Part shown: one piece after another, positions 1 through 5,879 of the stretch
Layout: each line of letters starts with the position of its first letter
Numbering within the stretch: the first letter of the stretch is position 1
From: an uncultured Planctomycetota bacterium
Lineage (GTDB): Bacteria; Planctomycetota; UBA1135; UBA2386
Reading direction: 5' to 3'
Assembly (NCBI GenBank): GCA_903925435.1
Contig: CAIYFF010000492.1
Coordinates: 1 to 5,879, forward strand
DNA length: 5,879 bases
The notes under the pieces: model-generated
What the model saw: only the letters and a program-made list of their open reading frames with translations
Told to the model about the DNA's origin: nothing
Database searches by the model: none
Position numbers and translations under genes: made by a program

Positions 1-359
1 TGCTCGCGCATAGCAAACGCGGCCACGATGTCGCGACGATCGAGCGCGGCGCCGCGGTGTGCGTCGAGCACGGCTTCGTGCCGCATGTCGACTTCTTGTT
101 CGGCATGCCCGGCGAGACCGAGGACGACGAGCAGAAGACGCTGCAGCTGATGGACCGTCTCGTTGCACAGGGCGCGCGCGTGCACGGCCACACGTTCTTG
201 CCGCTGCCCGGCACGCCGTTCCGCCGCGCCGCGCCCGGCGCGCTCACACCCGAACTGCGCCAGCGCCTCGTGCGCCTCGCATCGCAAGGCGCGGTCTACG
301 GGCAGTGGGAGCAGCAGGAGACGACGGCGAAGGAGATGGCTGCGCGGCGCGAGGCGTGA
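1..359 (+). CDS. Radical SAM protein, cobalamin-binding type, C-terminal part (partial at left edge)
   Basis: This is the last 118 residues of a gene whose start lies outside the window; the reading frame is open from base 3 and stops with TGA at 357-359. The visible part fits the end of a radical SAM barrel and its C-terminal extension: DFLFGMPGET, then an acidic stretch, a helix, HTFLPLPGTPF and a terminal YGQWEQQE. The pairing of FGMPGET with FLPLPGTPF and a final G.W..Q is typical of B12-binding-domain/radical SAM proteins of the MJ_1487-like group (from memory). The CxxxCxxC cluster motif and any cobalamin domain would lie upstream, so the substrate cannot be inferred. Codon use is strongly GC-biased (one 60-base line counts about 80% GC), clearly above the following genes. 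A 150-bp gap separates it from the next gene, so membership of the same operon is doubtful. Confidence 0.85.
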   Translation, partial: LAHSKRGHDVATIERGAAVCVEHGFVPHVDFLFGMPGETEDDEQKTLQLMDRLVAQGARVHGHTFLPLPGTPFRRAAPGALTPELRQRLVRLASQGAVYGQWEQQETTAKEMAARREA

Positions 360-407
360 GGTGTTGGCGCAGAGGCAAATCGCTCTTGCGACGCGCAGTA
401 CGTGCAC

Positions 408-413
408 AGGAGG
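408..413 (+). promoter_or_regulatory. Alternative Shine-Dalgarno site for an upstream TTG start
   Basis: AGGAGG lies 6 nt before a TTG codon at 420-422, which is in frame with the lipoprotein gene. Initiation there would add 30 residues before the ATG at 510 and put the lipobox cysteine at residue 53, too far in for a normal lipoprotein signal. The ATG at 510 is therefore preferred. This site may be chance, or part of a leader. The rest of 360-509 shows no promoter or RNA gene that I can support. Confidence 0.25.
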
Positions 414-499
414 CGATCGTTGCTCGGGATTGCGGTCGTCGCCAGTCTGGGTAGGCTGCGGCGACTTCGGGGATTCGTCAGACGTACGAAGCCCAAGAC

Positions 500-504
500 A
501 GGAG
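500..504 (+). promoter_or_regulatory. Ribosome binding site that sets the lipoprotein start
   Basis: AGGAG lies 5 nt before the ATG at 510. It supports that codon over the upstream in-frame GTG (402) and TTG (420), because initiation at 510 gives a signal peptide of the right length for the lipobox. Confidence 0.7.
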
Positions 505-509
505 ATCCC

Positions 510-2267
510 ATGCGTCGCTACCTCACTCGTGACCAGTTCGTCTGCAATGCCCTGATGGTTGTCTCCCTCGCAGCTTGCGGTGGCGGTGGTGGGGGAGGAG
601 GCGGAACGGTCGATCCGGCTCAGTCGAGTATCCGCACCCAGCAATCTGCCGGCGAACTGCTGCGAGGATCGGATGACTTCGACAGCATCGCGGCCAACCT
701 GCAACAGGCGGTGGCGCTGGATCCGTCGAACAGCCCTGCCAGGGTGTTCCTCGGTTTCGCCGACTTCCTCGCCGCTGCGGATCGATTGGGGGTCGAACCA
801 AATGGTCGAGTTCGCGGGCTCGGTGCGCGATTCGGCTTCGTGGACACCAGTGTTGCGTCCGGGCTCTGGAACTTCAGCGCCGAGCGCCAACCGAACCCCT
901 TCGAAGGCGAGTATCCCGCCGGTGCGCCGCGGTTGAACGAAATCGTGTCGAGCTTGGAGCAAGACGTGTTGCCGATGTTGACGAGGCTCGTCACCACGCT
1001 GCAGTCGATCCCTGCCGACTTCCGTTGGATGATCTCGGCAAGCGACATCGTCCAGCATCCGGCGGGGCAAGGCTCGACACCTGGCAATCCGGTCTACGAG
1101 TTCGACTACGGAGACGTGAGGTTGCTGTCGGCTGCGCTTCGGGTGAGCATCGCAACGGTGGACTTGGCCTTGGCGTACTCGGGCGCCGACCTCGACTTCA
1201 ACCAGTTCGACGAAGGCGACAATCCGTCGCTCGACGCGCTCGCGATTCTTCGTGATTCGTATCCGGGTCTGGGGAACGTGACGCGTCCTGCCATGGTCAC
1301 AGCGTGTCGCGACCAGCTCGAGGCTGCGTTTGCCGACTACCAGGCAGCCGCTGTGCACCTGAGATTCGAGTCTGCCGCGCAGCAGGCGATCGGTCTGTTC
1401 AGCCTGTCCCCGGATCGGCTGTCCACAGCCATCACACGCGCGGAGATCCTCGACATCGAACAATCCTGGCGTCAGTGGGTCGGGGCTTTCGTCAGCCGGT
1501 TCCGCACGAATGCGCCATACCTCGTCACGACCGGGCCTGACGGAGCGCCCAGGTCGCCGCAAGAGCACTTCTCGGTCAACCTCTACCGGTTCTTCCAAGG
1601 CATCAACTTCCGCGACACCTATTTCCGAATCGTGCAGTATCCGAGGCGGAACAAGTTCCGGTTCGGCGTGACCTCGTTGTCGCAGGTCGATGCCAACATG
1701 CTGACGATCGGTGGCGCGCTGGTTTCCATCGGAGGGCTGCAACCGCGCGTGGGGGATGCGCAGGCACAACGACTCGTGATCCTGCGAGTCGACAACCCGC
1801 CACAGTCCGTCAAGACGATCGACGGCAATTTCAGCGACTGGAACACAGGCTCAGTCAAGGTCGCGGACGAGCCGACGGTGACGACGGAAACCGGACCGTT
1901 GCAGCTCGGCAACCTCTACGCCTCGGTCGGAGCCAACCAGTTGTTCTTGCGGCTCGATCGCAACTACCTGGACTTGGTGAATCGCCCTTCTGGATATGGC
2001 TACGCGCAGATCAACGTCGAGTACTACGACCCCACGCAGTGGTCCACGGGTGACGGCATCTCGTTCTGGTCCGGCGGCACAGGGCCTTCCATGCCGTGGA
2101 ACGGTTCAGTAGCCAACAACGCAGCGGGCATGGAGGCATCGTTCAACATCCCTGCGGGCACCGGGACCTTGTGGGCGGTGATCTCGATCGGCGTGGAGCT
2201 CGACGATCCCAATTGGTTGTCCGAGGTGAATAACACTCGGGATCGGATCTTCATCCGTTTGCGCTGA
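510..2267 (+). CDS. Large lipoprotein with TPR-like segment and C-terminal CBM9/DOMON-like domain
   Basis: A 585-residue predicted lipoprotein of unknown function. The start at ATG 510 has an AGGAG site and gives a type II signal peptide: basic N-end (RR), hydrophobic stretch at about 11-22, and lipobox LAAC with acylated Cys23. Nine consecutive glycines (24-32) follow as a flexible tether. Residues about 47-92 resemble a TPR repeat (NLQQAVALDPSNSPA and a following helix). Residues about 95-430 are not recognised; they are mixed helical, rich in aromatic residues and Asp. From about 434 to the end there is a beta-rich domain opening with IDGNFSDWN, the typical opening of CBM9/DOMON-like sugar- or ligand-binding domains. 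It is probably anchored in a membrane facing the periplasm or the cell surface. The stop is only 24 nt before the lptF-like gene, so co-transcription with the Lpt genes is likely. A role in the same pathway is inference; polysaccharide or glycolipid binding would fit both the domain and the neighbours. Confidence 0.85.
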   Translation: MRRYLTRDQFVCNALMVVSLAACGGGGGGGGGTVDPAQSSIRTQQSAGELLRGSDDFDSIAANLQQAVALDPSNSPARVFLGFADFLAAADRLGVEPNGRVRGLGARFGFVDTSVASGLWNFSAERQPNPFEGEYPAGAPRLNEIVSSLEQDVLPMLTRLVTTLQSIPADFRWMISASDIVQHPAGQGSTPGNPVYEFDYGDVRLLSAALRVSIATVDLALAYSGADLDFNQFDEGDNPSLDALAILRDSYPGLGNVTRPAMVTACRDQLEAAFADYQAAAVHLRFESAAQQAIGLFSLSPDRLSTAITRAEILDIEQSWRQWVGAFVSRFRTNAPYLVTTGPDGAPRSPQEHFSVNLYRFFQGINFRDTYFRIVQYPRRNKFRFGVTSLSQVDANMLTIGGALVSIGGLQPRVGDAQAQRLVILRVDNPPQSVKTIDGNFSDWNTGSVKVADEPTVTTETGPLQLGNLYASVGANQLFLRLDRNYLDLVNRPSGYGYAQINVEYYDPTQWSTGDGISFWSGGTGPSMPWNGSVANNAAGMEASFNIPAGTGTLWAVISIGVELDDPNWLSEVNNTRDRIFIRLR

Positions 2268-2291
2268 GGCGGGCATCAGCGGATCCCGCGC

Positions 2292-3419
2292 ATGGACACG
2301 TTGGGTCGAACGCTACTGCTGCGCTTCGTCCGCGCAGCAAGCGCTTCGTTCGTCGCTTTTGCGCTCGTGGTGTTGGCGGCGACTTCGCTGTGGCTTTTGC
2401 AGTCTGCGCCGGGCGTGCGGGCGTTCCCAGCCCTTCAATTCGGATTGGATGCGATCTTGGTTGGATGCGAAGCTTGGAGCCCCGTTCTGGCCGCTGTGGC
2501 GATCGGCATCGTGGCCCACCGTGCGTCGGCAGACAGGCAACTGCTGATGGTCGCGATGACGGGTCGTGCAGCCTGGCGTCCGTTCATCGCATGCTGGTCG
2601 CTCGTCTTTGTCGCATGCATCGTGCAGTCATGGCTATTGGCCGAGGTGGTGCCGGAGGCGAACTACCGTTTGCGATGGCCGGTGGATCAGGCCGCAGCGA
2701 TGGCGACGGATGCTCTCCGCACTGCTGGTCACGGTGCGATCGGTCCTGTCGAAATGTGCGGAAACGTGGGTGCCGACGGAACATGCTCCGATTTCGTCTT
2801 GGCTGCGCGTGAGGGGCGCACGGCGATGGCCGTATGCGCGAATACGGCTTCGATCGAATCTCGCGAGGCGGATGATTTGGATGACGTGGACTCCGTCCGG
2901 ATGTCCGTGAATCAAGGCCGCCTCGTGGTGCGGGATCGCGATCGAGTTCTGGTCAACGTCGCCTTCGACACCATGGATATCGAAGTGGATTCGAAGTTCG
3001 GAGGCCGTCCGTCCCGAAGCGCCTTGCTGCCGCTGTCCTACTATCGTTCCTCGGAATCGAGCGGCTACGCGAAACAACTACTGGCATCCCTGCGCGCGGG
3101 CGCATACCTGCAGGATGCGCAGGTGTCGCGTGGTGACTCGATCGATGCCATCCGGGCGCTCAGGACCACAGCGAGCTTTCAGCCGTTCATCGCAGTCGTG
3201 CTGATGACTCTCGCGGTCGCGCGTCCCCGCGTCCGCAGCATCTGGGTTGTCGTGGCTGCGATGGTCTCAGTCGTGTCGGGACTGGTGATCCAGATCGCTT
3301 TGGAGACTGCAGTAGGGCGTCTGGGAGTCGTCCGCTCGGCATGGGTTGCCGCGATCCCGCCACTCGTCAGCGGAGTCTTGTCCATGCCCCTTTGGAGGGG
3401 AGGCATCGCACGTGCTTAG
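2292..3419 (+). CDS. lptF: LptF/LptG-family permease (LPS-exporter membrane subunit)
   Basis: A 375-residue inner-membrane protein with LptF/LptG architecture. TM1 spans about 15-37, TM2 about 53-75, a cytoplasmic coupling segment about 76-96, and TM3 about 98-120 ending in the family-like VVPEAN. A periplasmic domain covers about 121-290, and TM4-TM6 lie at about 296-310, 315-338 and 349-367. The stretch 201-233 (GRLVVRDRDRVLVNVAF and flanks) matches the beta-jellyroll pattern that ends 'v.F..l.i.ld' in LptF/LptG. Members pair as a heterodimer on LptB and lift lipopolysaccharide out of the inner membrane. The length is normal for the family. Where E. coli LptF and LptG carry a conserved coupling-helix Glu, this protein appears to have Gln83. 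Cys156, Cys165 and Cys182 lie in the periplasmic part and could form a disulfide. ATG 2292 has only a weak upstream AGCGGA, suggesting some coupling to the lipoprotein gene 24 nt upstream. The choice of F over G rests on gene order, not on sequence. Confidence 0.8.
   Translation: MDTLGRTLLLRFVRAASASFVAFALVVLAATSLWLLQSAPGVRAFPALQFGLDAILVGCEAWSPVLAAVAIGIVAHRASADRQLLMVAMTGRAAWRPFIACWSLVFVACIVQSWLLAEVVPEANYRLRWPVDQAAAMATDALRTAGHGAIGPVEMCGNVGADGTCSDFVLAAREGRTAMAVCANTASIESREADDLDDVDSVRMSVNQGRLVVRDRDRVLVNVAFDTMDIEVDSKFGGRPSRSALLPLSYYRSSESSGYAKQLLASLRAGAYLQDAQVSRGDSIDAIRALRTTASFQPFIAVVLMTLAVARPRVRSIWVVVAAMVSVVSGLVIQIALETAVGRLGVVRSAWVAAIPPLVSGVLSMPLWRGGIARA
3394..3403 (+). promoter_or_regulatory. Ribosome binding site for the LptG-like gene
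   Basis: The purine run GGAGGGGAGG sits inside the end of the lptF-like gene, 8 nt before the GTG at 3412. It fixes that start over an upstream in-frame ATG at 3346, which would make a long overlap and a non-membrane N-terminus. Confidence 0.75.
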
Positions 3420-4152
3420 CGCCTATGTCGTATGGCGTCGCTGGGCAGTGACCACGTGCAGCCTGCTCGCGTTGGTGGTTGCTGTGTTTGCACTGCTCGA
3501 GGCCCGGAGAATCCTCGGCAGCGATCGCCCTTTCGGCGGAGCAGAGGTGACGAACGAACTGATGCGTCTTGCCCAGATCCTCGGCATCTCGTTCGCCGTT
3601 CTCGGGCCCGTGGCGGCGCTCGACGTCGGTTTGCGGCTACGAAGCAGCGGTTCTATCTGGGTGCTTGCGCAATCAGCGCATGGATTGAGTGCGCTTCTCG
3701 GAACTGCGGTGGCATGCGGAGCCGCTACGTGTGCGGCAGTCTGGTTGGGGTCGCGACTCGGACCTGCAGCATCCCAGTCTCTTCAATTCACGAAAGTGGG
3801 CGACGAATGGGTATGGCGACCTTGGCTCGACGCAGACGCAGTGGCGTTGCCAAGAGGCAGCTTCCGAATGCCTGCAGTCGATCTTCGCCAGCCGGGGGAC
3901 GCTGGCGAACGCCAGACAGCGAGCATCGGCAATGCGCACTGGGTCGCTGGCGCCGGTGTCGTTGCTTCGTTGTGTAGAGGCGTCTTGTCGGGACATCGTT
4001 CCTCATGGCAAGCCCACGCGGTCTTCGTGAATGCTGTCGCTGCGGCGGTCTTGCTGTGGGCCTGGATGCCGAGGCTTGCACTTGTCGTGGTGGTGGCGCT
4101 CGCGCTGGCCGAAGCGGTCTCCATTCGCATACGGGGAGTGCGCGCAACGTGA
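3412..4152 (+). CDS. Short LptG-like permease with reduced periplasmic domain
   Basis: A 246-residue membrane protein, begun at GTG 3412 and overlapping the lptF-like gene by 8 nt. Hydrophobic segments lie at about 12-29, 54-74 and 94-113, with a weaker one at about 177-192 and two more at about 203-219 and 221-238, giving a 3+3 layout like LptF/LptG. Between TM2 and TM3 the stretch 75-96 (RLRSSGSIWVLAQSAHGLS) has the shape of the family's coupling helix, with the conserved Gly at 91. After TM3, residues 125-135 (QFTKVGDEWVW) recall the 'W.kdG..fv' opening of the LptG jellyroll. Only about 60 residues then remain before the next hydrophobic segment, where LptG normally has roughly 150. Usual LptG length is around 360, so this is a markedly shortened partner. 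Position between the lptF-like gene and lptB strongly supports the role. The alternative is an unrelated membrane subunit of the same transporter. No frameshift is evident, since the frame stays membrane-like to the end. Confidence 0.62.
   Translation: MLSAYVVWRRWAVTTCSLLALVVAVFALLEARRILGSDRPFGGAEVTNELMRLAQILGISFAVLGPVAALDVGLRLRSSGSIWVLAQSAHGLSALLGTAVACGAATCAAVWLGSRLGPAASQSLQFTKVGDEWVWRPWLDADAVALPRGSFRMPAVDLRQPGDAGERQTASIGNAHWVAGAGVVASLCRGVLSGHRSSWQAHAVFVNAVAAAVLLWAWMPRLALVVVVALALAEAVSIRIRGVRAT
4133..4138 (+). promoter_or_regulatory. Ribosome binding site for lptB
   Basis: GGGGAG lies 10 nt before the GTG at 4149, within the end of the LptG-like gene. The start codon and the preceding stop share GTGA, a classic coupling arrangement. 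It argues against the further upstream in-frame ATG at 4005, whose extra N-terminal residues look like noise. Confidence 0.6.
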
Positions 4153-4883
4153 ACAGCTTGTCGCAATCGCTGGTGCTGCAGGAACTGAGCGTCTGCTATG
4201 GCAAACGGAAGGCGTTGGGTCCGTTGTCGCTGAACGTGGCAGCAGGCGAGATCGTCTCGGTGCTCGGGCCCAACGGTGCCGGCAAGTCTACGATGCTGGC
4301 CTGCGTCGCCGGCTTGTTGCCGTTGCACTCAGGTCGAGTCGAGATCTTCGGCCAAGATGTTTCTCGAAGCCCGTTGCATGTTCGCTGTGGCATGGGGCTC
4401 GGTTGGTTGCCGCAGGATGCTGCGTCTTTCTCCGAACTCACAGTCGAAGCCAACCTCGCAATCGTTGCCGAGGGGATGAGGTTCTCGCGCGAAGAACGAA
4501 AGAAGGCCGTGCGGCAGTCTGTGGACAGTCTCGAACTGACAGAGCTTTCGAATCGGACCTACGCGACGCTGTCGGGTGGCGAGCGACGTCGCGTAGAGTT
4601 GGCCAAGGCTCTGATGCGTCACCCAAGGCTCTTGCTGTTGGACGAGCCTTACGCTGCCTTGGATCCGCAAGCCATCGCTGCCACGAATAGGATCCTGCGG
4701 CGCGTTGCCGAACAGGGAGTGGCGATCTTGGTCACGGACCACCGCTACGAAGTCTTGATGTCGTTTGCGACCCGCCATGTGGTGTTGCACCGGGGTGAGC
4801 TCGTCTGCTGTGGGACGGCCGCAGAAGTCATGGCGCATCCTGGGGCCCGGGGCCTCTACTTCGTCGGCGGAGGTGGCGCTTGA
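4149..4883 (+). CDS. lptB: LptB-type ABC transporter ATPase
   Basis: A 244-residue cytoplasmic ABC ATPase, close in length to E. coli LptB (241). It would power the LptF/LptG-type permease pair encoded just upstream. Motifs in order: Walker A GPNGAGKST at 40-48, Q-loop Gln89 in LGWLPQDA, ABC signature LSGGERRR at 141-148, Walker B LLLLDEP at 161-167 with catalytic Glu166, D-loop ALD at 170-172 and switch His198 in VTDHRYEV. The phrases LPQDA.SF..LTV..NL, SGGERRRVE.A.AL and TDH...VL closely match LptB rather than other ABC families, as does the C-terminal GT..E.......R..Y. At the position of E. coli LptB Arg91, just after the Phe that fits the coupling helix, this protein has Ser95 (followed by Glu96). 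The GTG start shares 4 nt (GTGA) with the upstream stop. Confidence 0.93.
   Translation: MNSLSQSLVLQELSVCYGKRKALGPLSLNVAAGEIVSVLGPNGAGKSTMLACVAGLLPLHSGRVEIFGQDVSRSPLHVRCGMGLGWLPQDAASFSELTVEANLAIVAEGMRFSREERKKAVRQSVDSLELTELSNRTYATLSGGERRRVELAKALMRHPRLLLLDEPYAALDPQAIAATNRILRRVAEQGVAILVTDHRYEVLMSFATRHVVLHRGELVCCGTAAEVMAHPGARGLYFVGGGGA
4869..4873 (+). promoter_or_regulatory. Ribosome binding site for the terminal TTG-start gene
   Basis: GGAGG lies 6 nt before the TTG at 4880, which itself overlaps the lptB stop as TTGA. The good spacing supports use of this rare start codon. Confidence 0.7.
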
Positions 4884-5305
4884 TCCGGCACGTTTGCGCG
4901 CTGTCGTTGCTCGTTGCAGTGGGCCTGCGGTCCGCGGAGCTAGCTGCAGTGCCGGCCTTCACGCCCGCCATCGAGGTCCCGTTGCCCATGTCGATGCGAC
5001 TGGAAGGACTGCGGGCTGCGATGGACCCGCAACAGTCGATCCTGTTGGAGGCCCGTGCCTGCTACCCAGGGCGCGAGCGTCTCGGGCCGCTCTGGCTCGG
5101 TTTTGCGACGCACATGGATTTGCAGCAGGTGCGGCTGTCCTGCACCGGTCAAGGTCAGCCGATCTCGCATGCGCAAGCTGGCCAAGGTCGATGGGATGGA
5201 GAGGAGTTGATCCTCACCGAACGTGTCGTCTGCGAAGGTCCCGATGGGCCGTTCGCAGCGGAGCGAGTCACGCTGCGCCGCGGCATAGTGACAGTCCGCC
5301 GGTAG
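4880..5305 (+). CDS. Small exported LptA/LptC-like periplasmic protein
   Basis: A 141-residue protein starting at TTG 4880, overlapping lptB by 4 nt. Residues 1-19 form a Sec-type signal (basic R3-H4, hydrophobic 5-16), with possible cleavage after about 19-23; no lipobox is seen. The rest is short beta-strand-like segments. Residues 103-134 (GRWDGEELILTERVVCEG, then FAAERVTL) read like the LptA/LptC/OstA fold, whose pattern is 'y....l.L.g.V......g....ae.l.l'. These proteins accept lipopolysaccharide from LptB2FG and pass it across the periplasm. It is short for either E. coli LptA (about 185) or LptC (about 190). Cys61, Cys88 and Cys118 could allow a disulfide. The similarity is a pattern match by eye. 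Position directly after lptB is the strongest support, and LptA and LptC cannot be told apart here. Confidence 0.58.
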   Translation: MIRHVCALSLLVAVGLRSAELAAVPAFTPAIEVPLPMSMRLEGLRAAMDPQQSILLEARACYPGRERLGPLWLGFATHMDLQQVRLSCTGQGQPISHAQAGQGRWDGEELILTERVVCEGPDGPFAAERVTLRRGIVTVRR

Positions 5306-5315
5306 TGCCGCTGCT

Positions 5316-5879
5316 TCACCGCGGCTCGCGCAACGGTCGCCGCGGATACGTTCGCTGCGTCTTCTTGCCGTCGCCGTCGATCCACTCGAACGCGACTTCG
5401 CTCGCGCGGATCGTGTAGCGCACCGAGTGCTTCTTGCCGTTGCCGAAAATGATGTCCACGTCGCCGTCTGCATCGAGGTCGCCGGCCACGACCGATTCGG
5501 ACCCTGCGACCGAGAAGGGCAACGTCGTCGCCGTCGCGTCCACGAACGTGCCATTGCCGTTGTTGGAGTAGAGGCGGTTGGTCCCGTCGCGCGCGATGAC
5601 GATGTCGAGATCGCCGTCGCCGTCGAAGTCCGCCATCGCCGCTGCTCGATTGCGGAAGCTGCCGATCGAGGCCGTCGGCAACGTGGACTGCGCGAAGTCG
5701 CGCGGACCGTTTCGCAGCAACAACGCGCCCGCCTCGCCGATCAGTTGCGCGTCGAGGTCCCCGTCGCCGTCCGCGTCGAACCACAAGAACTCGCGCACGC
5801 TGCCGCGCACTTGGGGCAGGTGGTCCTTCTGCAGGTGGTCGAACTGCGTCTGTGCGAGCAGCCCGGAGGCTGCGCCGAA
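5316..5879 (-). CDS. FG-GAP/VCBS repeat protein, C-terminal part (partial at right edge)
   Basis: The last 187 residues of a minus-strand gene ending with a TGA whose complement is at 5316-5318. The frame remains open to the right edge, so the GTG at 5808-5810 is internal and not the start. Three calcium-binding loops recur at about 49-50-residue spacing: DADGDGDLD at visible residues 35-43, DFDGDGDLD at 84-92 and DLDADGDVD at 134-142. The second is followed by the typical N.GNGTF.D.T. This is the beta-propeller FG-GAP/VCBS repeat of secreted or surface proteins. After the last loop comes a tail of about 45 residues ending in a basic, proline-containing stretch (YPRRPLREPR), with no obvious sorting domain. 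It converges on the Lpt block with only 10 bp between stops. Codon use is very GC-rich (about 70% in one counted line). The function is not inferable beyond a likely extracellular, calcium-stabilised propeller. Confidence 0.9.
   Translation of the reverse strand, partial: FGAASGLLAQTQFDHLQKDHLPQVRGSVREFLWFDADGDGDLDAQLIGEAGALLLRNGPRDFAQSTLPTASIGSFRNRAAAMADFDGDGDLDIVIARDGTNRLYSNNGNGTFVDATATTLPFSVAGSESVVAGDLDADGDVDIIFGNGKKHSVRYTIRASEVAFEWIDGDGKKTQRTYPRRPLREPR

Noticed and set aside
438..465. Inverted repeat GTCGCC / GGCGAC in the 360-509 gap, as a terminator or leader hairpin
   Set aside because: The stem is only 6 bp with a 16-nt interior and no T-tract, so it is not distinguishable from background.
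4005..4148. Extended N-terminus of the LptB gene from an in-frame ATG at 4005
   Set aside because: The extra 48 residues are Cys/Arg-rich with no ABC similarity and would overlap the LptG-like gene by 148 nt. GTG 4149 has the usual LptB length and an overlapping GTGA junction.
5319..5345. Inverted repeat (7-bp arms CCGCGGC / GCCGCGG with a 13-nt loop) just past the end of the Lpt block, as a possible terminator
   Set aside because: It lies inside the end of the convergent FG-GAP gene and has no T-run on either side. In such GC-rich coding DNA a 7-bp match is easily chance.
4765..5418. Long plus-strand open frame across the lptB/LptA-like junction
   Set aside because: It is a shadow of two better-supported genes. 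Its translation is Arg/Ala/Ser-rich without any domain, as expected from GC-rich off-frame reading.
4940..5784. Two long minus-strand open frames (4940-5554 and 5155-5784) overlapping the FG-GAP gene
   Set aside because: Both are Arg-rich frame shadows of the DGDGD-type codons and of the Lpt acceptor gene, and neither shows family features.
1..5879. CRISPR arrays, tRNA or rRNA genes, insertion sequences and toxin-antitoxin pairs
   Set aside because: I saw no spaced direct repeats, cloverleaf or transposase sequence. The window is almost fully used by the seven coding regions described.

Overview
The window is GC-rich, densely coded DNA from a Gram-negative-type (diderm) bacterium. The evidence is a lipoprotein with a lipobox, an LPS-exporter (Lpt) gene set and a secreted-type FG-GAP protein. 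FG-GAP proteins, poly-glycine lipoprotein linkers and divergent Lpt components together lean towards Planctomycetota or a similar deep diderm lineage. That is an impression from protein style, not a phylogenetic result.

Layout. At 1-359 is the 3' end of a radical SAM gene (cobalamin-binding type), running in from the left edge. A 150-bp intergenic stretch (360-509) follows. At 510-5305 lies one tight plus-strand gene block of five genes: a large lipoprotein (510-2267), an LptF/LptG-family permease (2292-3419), a second, unusually short LptG-like membrane protein (3412-4152), an LptB-type ATPase (4149-4883) and a small exported LptA/LptC-like protein (4880-5305). The last four genes overlap by 8, 4 and 4 nt, so they are almost certainly co-transcribed and translationally coupled. 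Convergent to the block, 10 bp away, is the 3' end of a minus-strand FG-GAP/VCBS repeat protein (5316-5879) that leaves the window on the right.

How the genes work together. The permease pair plus LptB look like an inner-membrane ABC extractor of the LptB2FG type, with the 141-residue protein as its periplasmic acceptor. The set is divergent. The LptG partner has lost most of the periplasmic jellyroll region. The charged residues that join the LptF/LptG coupling helices to LptB in E. coli appear to be replaced on both sides. The block starts with a lipoprotein of unknown function that carries a TPR-like segment and a C-terminal CBM9/DOMON-like domain. This may be a specialised or second Lpt-like exporter rather than the housekeeping one; that is inference. 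No LptD or LptE is visible here.

Base composition also separates the block from its flanks. Hand-counted 60-base lines inside it are about 57-58% GC, against about 70-80% in the two flanking genes.
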